Assembly (NCBI GenBank): GCA_900545835.1
Contig: URBB01000056.1
Coordinates: 1-12,663, forward strand
Direction of reading: 5' to 3'
Length of the DNA: 12,663 nucleotides
Source of the DNA: an uncultured Collinsella sp.
Lineage (GTDB): Bacteria; Actinomycetota; Coriobacteriia; Coriobacteriales; Coriobacteriaceae
In this document: positions 1 through 6,033 of the stretch, one piece after another
How the letters are laid out: each line of letters opens with the position of its first letter
Numbering within the stretch: the first letter of the stretch is position 1
Notes under the pieces: generated by a model
The model's input: the letters and a program-made list of their open reading frames with translations, nothing else
Databases searched by the model: none
What the model was told of the DNA's origin: nothing
Position numbers and translations under genes: made by a program

Positions 1-36
1 CCGTCGTCGGCAGCGTCAGATGTGTATAAGAGACAG
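1..36 (+). other. Nextera/Tn5 sequencing adapter (not genomic)
   Basis: The Tn5 mosaic end AGATGTGTATAAGAGACAG occupies 18-36 and is preceded by the Nextera read-1 adapter TCGTCGGCAGCGTC at 4-17. Bases 1-3 (ccg) match the last three bases of the i5 index inferred at the other contig end. This is library sequence left in the assembly. Genomic DNA starts at 37. Confidence 0.98.
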
Positions 37-1522
37 GGTCGTCAGCCGTCATAACCTGCTTAAAGCCCTGCATAAAGGCCGGAGCGATAGGCTCGGCGCC
101 ATAAGCCAGGACAACCTCGTAACCCGCGTAGTCACGCTGAATGTCCTCGGCAGTAAGCTCGGTGCCAAATACGCACTTCACGCCGGCCTCGGCCAGGCGA
201 CGGTACTGATACTTGATCACGCGGGTGAGCTCCTGCTTTGCCGGCGGAACGGCTGCGATGCGCATCTCGCCGCCCGGCTCATCCTGCGTATCCACGAGCA
301 CCACGTTGTGGCCGCGCTTGGCGGCAATGTAGGCTGCCTCCATGCCCGCAGGACCAGCACCCACAACGAGCACGTTCTTGGCCTCGGCGGCAGGCTCGTA
401 GCCAGCTTCGTCGCGCTCCACGTCCGGATTAACGGTGCAAGAGATGCGCTTGCCGAACATAATGCCGTTCAGGCAGCGCAGGCAGCCAATGCAGGGGCGA
501 ATATCGTCGGCGTTGCCGGCAGCGGCCTTATTGCAGAACTCGGCATCGCACAGATTGGCGCGGCCCATCATGCAGATGTCGGCAGCGCCGTCCTCGATCA
601 GCTCCTCGGCGATCCAGGCCTCGTTGATACGTCCGACGGTGGCGACGGGAATGTTGACGTGCTTTTTGATCTCGCGCGAGCAGGCGGCATGCGAGGCCTG
701 CTGAGTACCGGCGGCGGGAATTGCGGAACCGCGCTTGATGGTGGTACCGCCCGAGACGTGAATCATGTCGACGCCGGCCTTCTCCAAGCGACGCGAGACA
801 TAGATCATGTCGTTGAGGGTCAGGCCGCCATCGGTGTACTCGTCGCCCGAGATACGGACGTCGATGATAAAGTCCTTGCCGCAGCGCTCGCGAATCTCGG
901 CGATGACCTCGAGCAAAAAGCGCATGCGGGCGTCGAGCGAGCCGCCGTACTCATCGGTGCGCTTGTTGTAGAGCGGAGTCAAAAAACCGCCGAGCATGCC
1001 GTGGGCGTGCGCCGCATGGACCTCGACGCCATCGACACCGGCCTTCTGCATACGCACGGCAGCGTCGCCAAACTGATGCGTGAGCTCGTGAATCTCATCG
1101 ACCGTGATAGGACGCGGTGCCTCACGGGCATAGGACGGTCCCACGAAGGACGGAGCGATCAGGCGCGGCGTGCCCGGAATGTTAAAGGCCATGTAGGCGG
1201 GGTGAAAGAGCTGCGGCATGATCTTGCAGCCATACTCATGCACGGCGGCGGCGAGCTTTTCCCAGCCGGGGATAAACGTGTCGTCGTAGCAGCACATGTC
1301 ACCCGGCAGATAGGTATAGGTGGGCTCGACCGTCACGACCTCGGTAATGATGAGGCCAACACCGCCCTTGGCACGGGCACGGTAATGATCGACCAAGTCA
1401 TCGGTCACATAGCCATGATCGGCCAGGTTGGTGGACACCGGCGGCATAAAGACGCGGTTCTTGACCTCGGTCGTACCGACCTTGATCGGGCTAAAGAGCA
1501 TCGGGTAGGCGGATGACTCCAT
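37..1522 (-). CDS. Old Yellow Enzyme / 2,4-dienoyl-CoA reductase-like Fe-S flavoenzyme, 3' end missing
   Basis: This is an NADH:flavin oxidoreductase of the FadH / enoate reductase / trimethylamine dehydrogenase type, which reduces activated C=C bonds. From the ATG at 1522, which has an AGGAAG ribosome site 5 nt upstream, 495 codons can be read before the adapter; the family is usually about 640-680 residues. Residues 1-335 form the FMN TIM barrel, with the active-site stretch HAAHAHG at 169-175 and NKRTDEYGGSLDAR at 186-199. A [4Fe-4S] cluster motif follows: C344, C347, C350 and C362 (CX2CX2CX11C). The FAD/NAD(P) domain begins near residue 383 with GAGPAG at 388-393 and is truncated. The GltD-like flavoprotein lies just upstream, but a terminator separates them. 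The substrate cannot be read from the sequence. Similarity to BaiCD of bile-acid metabolism or to cinnamate reductases is at family level only. Confidence 0.9.
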
Positions 1523-1550
1523 ACAGGCTTCCTTTCGTTTGAGCCGCTCG

Positions 1551-1591
1551 GCGGCAGTTGCTAACGTACCTATCGTATCAGCAACCGCCGC
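1551..1591. promoter_or_regulatory. Imperfect palindrome upstream of the enoate reductase-like gene, possible operator
   Basis: Arms GCGGCAGTTGCT (1551-1562) and AGCAACCGCCGC (1580-1591) are complementary at 11 of 12 positions around a 17-nt centre. The element ends 29 bp before the start codon at 1522 and lies just after the preceding terminator, where the promoter of this gene should be. No convincing -35/-10 pair was found, so the operator role is a positional inference. Confidence 0.35.
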
Positions 1592-1635
1592 GTCCGTACT
1601 CGCTCGCACTCCCCCGCCTTTAATCCGATCCCCAC

Positions 1636-1706
1636 AAAAAGTTGCGGTGGAATACGGAGTAGATAAGGCCTTTGACAGCCAAAACAGTCCGTATTTCACC
1701 GCAACT
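1636..1706 (-). terminator. Intrinsic terminator after the GltD-like gene
   Basis: On the minus strand, a 19-base arm (1706-1688) pairs with 1658-1640 at 18 of 19 positions and is followed directly by five T residues (1640-1636). The hairpin begins 15 nt after the stop codon of the GltD-like gene. The loop is unusually long at 29 nt. It should end the transcript before the enoate reductase-like gene. The long arms also fit a dispersed palindromic repeat that has been adopted as a terminator. Confidence 0.65.
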
Positions 1707-1721
1707 GATGGGTGGGATGGG

Positions 1722-2939
1722 TTAGAGACCCAGGTAGCTGGTGATGCCTTCGACGGCAAGCTTGGCACCTGCCACGGCATGGACCACGGTGAGCGGGCCG
1801 TTGACCACGTCGCCGGCGGCAAAGACGCCAGGCACCGTTGTCATGCCGTTCTCATCGACCGAAAGAAGGCCGCGATGGTCGGTCTCCAAGCCACCCGTCG
1901 TAAGCACAAGCTTGTCCTTGGGCACCTGCGAAGCCGCAATCACAACCGTGTCGGCAGACGCATGGTCGAGCTCTTCCTCATAGCCCACCACATTGTTGTC
2001 CTCGTCAAAGATAGCCGTCTCGAACACCGGACCGTTATCGTCGATGGCACAGATCGCCTTGCCGCACACAATCTCGGCACCATCGAGCTCGGTCAGCTCT
2101 ACCTCGTCATCGATGGCAGAGATATGGCGCGATCGGGCATACACGGTGACCTTGCGAGCGCCCGAGCGCAGGGCCGTACGGGCAACATCCATGGCCACAT
2201 TGCCGGCGCCGATGACCGCCACGTTCTGCCCGATCGCCACGCTCGCGGGATCGACCAGGTAATCGATGCCAAACAGCACGTTGCCGCGCGACTCGCCGGG
2301 AATACCCAACTTTCGAGCTCGCCAGGTACCGGTACCAACAAAGACCGCATCATAGCCGTCGCGCAGCAGGTCATCGATGTGCAACGCGCCGCCGATGGTG
2401 GTCGAGGGGCGCACGCGCACGCCGAGCGAGCACATCACGTGACGGTACTTTTGCACGAGCGCACGGGGCAGGCGGAACTCGGGGATACCGTACTCCAGCA
2501 CACCGCCGATCTCGGGGCGCTGTTCAAATACCGTGACGGCACAGCCCAGCTGGGCCATCTTAATGGCCACGGTGATACCGGCAGGACCGGAACCGACCAC
2601 AGCAACCTGTTTGTCACACGACGGCGCGGGCGTCCACTCCTTACGATCCAAATACGCTGTGGAGATGTAGTGCTCGATGCTCGAGAAATGCACCGGCGCG
2701 CCCTTGCGGCCCTGGATGCAAGCGCCCTCGCACTGGCCCGAATGATTGCACACCATGGAGCAGACCGCGCTCATGGGATTGTTCTGGAACAGTAGCTCGC
2801 CCGCCTCTTCTAGACGACGCTGTTTGAACAGGTCAATGACCTGCGGAATAGGCGTCTGAACCGGGCAGCCCTTAAGCTGACAGAATGCCCTTTTGCAACC
2901 TAGGCAACGATTCGCCTCTTCGACAATGTGGATAGCCAC
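1722..2939 (-). CDS. GltD-like NAD(P)H oxidoreductase with N-terminal Fe-S domain
   Basis: This 405-residue protein resembles the glutamate synthase small subunit, NfnB/SudA and the N-terminal part of dihydropyrimidine dehydrogenase. These proteins move electrons between NAD(P)H, FAD and Fe-S clusters. The N-terminal domain (about 1-100) has two cysteine groups, C12/C15/C20/C25 followed by PVQTPIP, and C60/C64/C70/C74. The FAD-binding motif GSGPAG is at 116-121, the NAD(P) motif GAGNVAMDVART at 244-255, and the closing FAD motif FAAGDVVNG at 373-381. The start is a GTG with a GGGGAG ribosome site about 4 nt upstream. No large glutamate synthase subunit (GltB) is present, so a true glutamate synthase is unlikely. 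It may pass electrons to a partner such as the neighbouring enoate reductase-like protein. It follows the isomerase gene by 103 bp and may be the last gene of that operon. Confidence 0.9.
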   Translation of the reverse strand: MAIHIVEEANRCLGCKRAFCQLKGCPVQTPIPQVIDLFKQRRLEEAGELLFQNNPMSAVCSMVCNHSGQCEGACIQGRKGAPVHFSSIEHYISTAYLDRKEWTPAPSCDKQVAVVGSGPAGITVAIKMAQLGCAVTVFEQRPEIGGVLEYGIPEFRLPRALVQKYRHVMCSLGVRVRPSTTIGGALHIDDLLRDGYDAVFVGTGTWRARKLGIPGESRGNVLFGIDYLVDPASVAIGQNVAVIGAGNVAMDVARTALRSGARKVTVYARSRHISAIDDEVELTELDGAEIVCGKAICAIDDNGPVFETAIFDEDNNVVGYEEELDHASADTVVIAASQVPKDKLVLTTGGLETDHRGLLSVDENGMTTVPGVFAAGDVVNGPLTVVHAVAGAKLAVEGITSYLGL

Positions 2940-2965
2940 GCAACTCCCCTTTTTGATTCAATCCA

Positions 2966-3003
2966 ATGGGGCGACGATAAAGACCCTTCACCGCCGCCCC
3001 CAT
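2966..3003 (-). other. Weak intergenic hairpin between isomerase and GltD-like genes
   Basis: ATGGGG (2966-2971) pairs with CCCCAT (2998-3003), and the stem extends inward through CG pairs interrupted by one bulge and one mismatch. No T-tract follows on the minus strand, so it is not a classical terminator. It may slow or process the transcript ahead of the GltD-like gene. The rest of this 103-bp gap shows no clear promoter. Confidence 0.3.
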
Positions 3004-3042
3004 ACAGGTAATCTCAATCTGCCGACACGGCAAAAGCCAATG

Positions 3043-3957
3043 CTATAGCTCGCGATGCGAAGCCCCGCAGCGAGCGGACATGTGCTCGAGTGTCGCCAGG
3101 CAGTCAGCCGCCGTCGCCGGCACGCTGTTCTCGACCACGCAGGGAATCCCAGGGCAGGCGGCAGCCGCCCAGGCCACCACGGGCTCAAAGTCATAGCGAC
3201 CCGTCTCGCCCACGCCGTGGCAAACCAGGCGTGAACCCGTACCGTCGCACCAACCTGCTTCGTCCTCGTTATCAACGACCTCAAAATCCTTGGCGTGCAG
3301 CACGCGGATCTTACTGCCGCATAAGTAGAGCATGCGCGCTGTGATTTCCTGCGCTTCGTCAACGACGCTGGGGTGCAGCAGCGACACTGGGTCATAGATC
3401 ACGCCGAGCGACGGGCTCGAGACGCGCTCCAGCACCTCGCGGCAGCGATCCGGCGTGTTGACCGTCTCGTTCCAGCCAGGCTCGATCAGTATTTGCCCGC
3501 CCACGGCCTCGGCGCGCTCGCAGACGCGTGCGAGTCCGTCCATAAAAGCCTCAAGCGCCTCATCGGTCATGCGGTCGTCAGCAACGCGGTTCTGCGCATT
3601 GGGGCGACCGGTCTCGGTACCCACCGGGCAGCCGCCGAGCATCTGGGCAAAGTTCAGGCATGCCTCGTACTCGGCAAAGTTATCCATGAGCTGTTGGCGA
3701 TCGGGCGTCGCCAAATTCTTATAGCAGCCGAGCACGGCGACCGAAACGCCCGACTCATCGAGCACGGCACGCAAATGGTCGGCAAGCTCGCGGGTCAGGC
3801 CGCCTCGATCGATCCCCATCGATGCGTAGAGCACCTTGCTCGGCAGCTGAATGCACGAAAAGCCCAGCTCTCCCGCCATGCGAATGCGTTCCTCGACGGT
3901 CCCCTGCGGAAGGTCGTGCAAACGTACGCCCGGAGTAATAGCCCCCACGTTATTCAC
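3043..3957 (-). CDS. Sugar phosphate isomerase/epimerase-like TIM-barrel protein
   Basis: This belongs to the xylose isomerase-like / AP endonuclease 2 TIM-barrel superfamily, whose members are metal-dependent isomerases, epimerases or dehydratases. With the GTG at 3957 the protein is 304 residues, a normal length. Candidate metal ligands lie on successive strands in the family pattern: E159 (LIEPG), D189 (YDPVS), H221 (LHAKDF) and E276 (VVENS). No signal peptide or membrane segment is seen. The chosen start overlaps the end of the GH105 gene by 8 nt. A second GTG at 3948 would give 301 residues with a 1-nt gap, and the AAGGG ribosome site is not ideally placed for either. The tight linkage implies translational coupling and a job on the product of GH105. 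The exact substrate, perhaps a uronate or its keto-deoxy derivative, is inference. Confidence 0.85.
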   Translation of the reverse strand: MNNVGAITPGVRLHDLPQGTVEERIRMAGELGFSCIQLPSKVLYASMGIDRGGLTRELADHLRAVLDESGVSVAVLGCYKNLATPDRQQLMDNFAEYEACLNFAQMLGGCPVGTETGRPNAQNRVADDRMTDEALEAFMDGLARVCERAEAVGGQILIEPGWNETVNTPDRCREVLERVSSPSLGVIYDPVSLLHPSVVDEAQEITARMLYLCGSKIRVLHAKDFEVVDNEDEAGWCDGTGSRLVCHGVGETGRYDFEPVVAWAAAACPGIPCVVENSVPATAADCLATLEHMSARCGASHREL

Positions 3958-5188
3958 ATCCCTTATGAGCGTTGATACCCGGGGTGTATCCGCCAAACGG
4001 GTCCTCGATGGAGCACACGCCCGAGGGGGCGAGCGGATCGCGCTTACCGGCCAGCTTGTCGTGATGCATGGTCTCGATATAGGCAAGCACCAGCGGCGCC
4101 ACACCCTTTGCATCATTTTTGACCACGGGCTCGCTCATGTAGTAATCAAACGTGCCCTCGCGGTGCGCGGTGTTGCCCAGGCCCGCAACCAGGCAGATGT
4201 TGTCGAGTGCCAGCTGCCCGTCATACTCGGACAGGCAGGTCTCGCAGATGCCGTCGAAGGCGCGACGGCCGTACTGGTAGTAACGCTCGCCCAGCACGCC
4301 CAGACGCACGCCCTTCATGATGGCGTTGGCAAAGATGGCGCTGCCCGACTCCTCTAGGTAGTTAGGGGCGATATTGGGCAGGTTGATGACCTGGTGCCAC
4401 ATGCCGGTCCTCTCGTCCTGATACGGCAGCATGGCGTCGATCAGGTCGTGGAACATCTTGCGGATCTCGTCCTTCTCGGCCGACATCGAAGGCGGCATGA
4501 GCTCCCACGTGTCGATGAGCGCCATGGCAAACCAGCCCTCGGCGCGCAGCCAGAAGTTTGCCGAAAGGCCGGTGACCGGGTCGCACCAGAACTGCTTGCG
4601 ACTCGCGTCGTAAGCGTGATAGTACAGCCCGTTGAGGGGGTTGCGCATCAGGTCATGCACGACCTGGAACATATGGAAGCTGTCCGAGCAGGCACGACGG
4701 TTGTGGAAGCTCAGCTCGTACTGCATGTAGAACGGCTGCGCCATGTACATGCCATCGAGCCAAATCTGGTTGGGATAGACGGCCTTGTGCCAAAACACGC
4801 CCTCTTTGGTGCGCGGCTGGGTCTCGAGCTGGCGGTAGATGGTGTCCATGGCGGCACGGTACTTGGGCTTGCCCACCAGGTCATAGAGCTTGTAGAGGGT
4901 CTTGCCCGCATTGACGTTATCGAGGTTGTACTCCTCGGGGTTGTAATGCTTTATGGTACCGTCGTCCTGGACAAAGAAATCGATGTAGTCATCGGCGAAA
5001 GTCAGGTAGCGCTGCTCACCCGTGATCTCGTACAGTTCGATGAGCGCCTTGATCATGCAACCGTCAATATAGTTCCAGGTGTTCTCCTTGCCGGCGCGAA
5101 TCTTTTCGATATTCCAAGCCGGCGCCTGCGGCGTAGAGGTTTCGATCAACTGCTCGATATAACGGTCCAGGATTTGATTGCAACCCAT
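3950..5188 (-). CDS. GH105 unsaturated rhamnogalacturonyl / galacturonyl hydrolase (YteR/YesR-like)
   Basis: GH105 enzymes hydrate the 4,5-double bond of the unsaturated uronic acid that pectate or rhamnogalacturonan lyases leave at the non-reducing end, releasing it as a keto sugar. The 412-residue (alpha/alpha)6-barrel protein has D90 (YNLDNVNAGK), H134/K135, the catalytic D145 (IWLDGMYMAQPF), H191, and R215/W219 (LRAEGWFAMAL). From memory these match the active site of Bacillus YteR (D88, H132, D143, H189, R213, W217) with a constant offset of two. The conserved YLEESGSAIFANAI is at 277-290. The ATG at 5188 is chosen because GAGGGG lies 6 nt upstream; the in-frame ATG at 5206 has no ribosome site. 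No signal peptide is present, so it acts in the cytoplasm. It is first in its transcription unit, behind a paired operator region. No lyase that would supply its substrate is in the window. Confidence 0.95.
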   Translation of the reverse strand: MGCNQILDRYIEQLIETSTPQAPAWNIEKIRAGKENTWNYIDGCMIKALIELYEITGEQRYLTFADDYIDFFVQDDGTIKHYNPEEYNLDNVNAGKTLYKLYDLVGKPKYRAAMDTIYRQLETQPRTKEGVFWHKAVYPNQIWLDGMYMAQPFYMQYELSFHNRRACSDSFHMFQVVHDLMRNPLNGLYYHAYDASRKQFWCDPVTGLSANFWLRAEGWFAMALIDTWELMPPSMSAEKDEIRKMFHDLIDAMLPYQDERTGMWHQVINLPNIAPNYLEESGSAIFANAIMKGVRLGVLGERYYQYGRRAFDGICETCLSEYDGQLALDNICLVAGLGNTAHREGTFDYYMSEPVVKNDAKGVAPLVLAYIETMHHDKLAGKRDPLAPSGVCSIEDPFGGYTPGINAHKGCE

Positions 5189-5214
5189 TGCTATCCCCTC
5201 TGACATAAACGATA

Positions 5215-5228
5215 GGTGAACGTTACCC
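5215..5228. promoter_or_regulatory. Promoter-proximal GTGAACGTT operator upstream of GH105
   Basis: GGTGAACGTTACCC shares the GTGAACGTT core with three other sites in the window and is centred between 5221 and 5222. It lies 27 bp before the GH105 start codon and 41 bp centre-to-centre from the 38-bp palindrome, about four helical turns. The symporter promoter has the same pairing at 40 bp. The likely role is the downstream half of a two-site repressor operator. Confidence 0.6.
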
Positions 5229-5243
5229 CTAGTGTAACGCGAA

Positions 5244-5281
5244 CGAGGAATATAGGGTGAACGTTAACCCTATATTCCTCG
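5244..5281. promoter_or_regulatory. 38-bp near-perfect palindromic operator upstream of GH105
   Basis: Two 19-base arms (5244-5262 and 5263-5281) are complementary with no spacer and one mismatched pair (5259 with 5266), centred on GTGAACGTTAAC. The core matches the operators before the symporter and resembles LacI-family operators. On the minus strand, TTCACC (5261-5256) could act as a -35 box. The matching -10 is weak: GTTACA at a 17-bp spacer or TACACT at 19 bp. A promoter here may therefore need activation. The palindrome could also form a hairpin at the end of the upstream esterase transcript, but no T-tract follows. Confidence 0.65.
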
Positions 5282-5309
5282 CGAACGGCAGACTTTTAGC
5301 GGCAAACGG
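5282..5309 (-). promoter_or_regulatory. CCGTTYG direct repeats, 21-bp period, upstream of GH105 promoter
   Basis: On the minus strand CCGTTTG (5309-5303) and CCGTTCG (5288-5282) are direct repeats exactly 21 bp apart with a TAAAA stretch between them. The symporter region has the same arrangement, and about 23 of 29 bases match across the element. A 21-bp direct repeat is the spacing used by AraC-type activators, so an activator site is plausible. It overlaps the last codons and stop of the SGNH esterase gene. Confidence 0.5.
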
Positions 5310-5964
5310 CGGTGAGACCCGCGGCGATGCGATGCGCCAGGCGCTCATAGCCGGCAGGACTGTAATGCAGACCGTCCGGCATATAGAGCTCGCGGTGCTC
5401 CGGCAAAAACGGGCTGATACCGCTTTGCGCATACAGGTCAATCGCCGGCACGGAGTAGCGGTCGCAGACCTCGAGCATCGCTCGCACGTAGGCGACCTGC
5501 GTCAACCCCAGGTGGTTGAGCTCGTCGCTTGCCGGGATATCCTTCTCGTGCTTGCCGCTCGTCTTGCACGGCGTCATAAACACGAGCTTTGCCTGGGGCG
5601 AGCGCGCCGTGATGGTACGGATCAGGTAATCGAGTGCACCATAGAACTCATGCACGTCCGCGCTGCCGAGCTCTCCAAGCGGCACGTTGCGGCTAAAGTC
5701 GTTGACGCCGTCAAAGACGATGTAGATATCGGCCGCATCGTCGATACCGTCAAGGCGCTCGACAAACGAATCGGTACGGTCGGCCTTGATGGCGATACGC
5801 GAACCCTTGATGCCAAAGTTCTCGACGACCGCGCCTCCCAGCAACGCGCCCAAATGCGAGGTCCACGAGATGTCGTTGCCTCCCCCACCGCAGCCGTTGT
5901 CGCCCCAGGTCGTTGAGTCGCCAAAGCAGCAAATGGTCGATTCACTCAAACTCTTCGTTTCCAT
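5296..5964 (-). CDS. SGNH/GDSL-family esterase, possible pectin/rhamnogalacturonan acetylesterase
   Basis: This 222-residue protein carries the SGNH hydrolase blocks in order: block I FGDSTTWG with nucleophile S17, block II GIKGSR (51-56), block III FDGVNDF (84-90) with N88, and block V DGLHYS (197-202) with catalytic D197 and H200. Members remove acyl groups from carbohydrates. In this neighbourhood a deacetylase acting on pectin oligosaccharides is the best guess, but the family is broad. The ATG at 5964 is chosen for the AGGAGA site just upstream; the in-frame ATG at 6024 lacks one. There is no signal peptide, unlike secreted CE12 enzymes, so the protein is probably cytoplasmic. It is the last gene of the GH28-esterase set, 69 bp after the pectinesterase fusion. 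Its 3' end overlaps the putative activator repeats of the GH105 promoter. Confidence 0.9.
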   Translation of the reverse strand: METKSLSESTICCFGDSTTWGDNGCGGGGNDISWTSHLGALLGGAVVENFGIKGSRIAIKADRTDSFVERLDGIDDAADIYIVFDGVNDFSRNVPLGELGSADVHEFYGALDYLIRTITARSPQAKLVFMTPCKTSGKHEKDIPASDELNHLGLTQVAYVRAMLEVCDRYSVPAIDLYAQSGISPFLPEHRELYMPDGLHYSPAGYERLAHRIAAGLTAVCR

Positions 5965-6033
5965 AATCTTCTCCTCATCCGCCCATCGGCGGTCATACAG
6001 GAACGTACCGTTTATTCGCAGCATGCCGAGGGG

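Noticed and set aside
20..1516. 498-codon plus-strand open frame opposite the enoate reductase gene
   Set aside because: It begins inside adapter sequence and mirrors a clearly recognisable minus-strand enzyme; its translation resembles no known family.
37..1522. Specific assignment as bile-acid oxidoreductase BaiCD or 2,4-dienoyl-CoA reductase FadH
   Set aside because: The shared motifs define only the wider family. There are no other bai or fatty-acid genes nearby, and the C-terminal part is missing.
1722..2939. Glutamate synthase small subunit (GltD)
   Set aside because: There is no GltB partner, and the context is carbohydrate and redox genes; many stand-alone GltD-like proteins have other electron-transfer roles.
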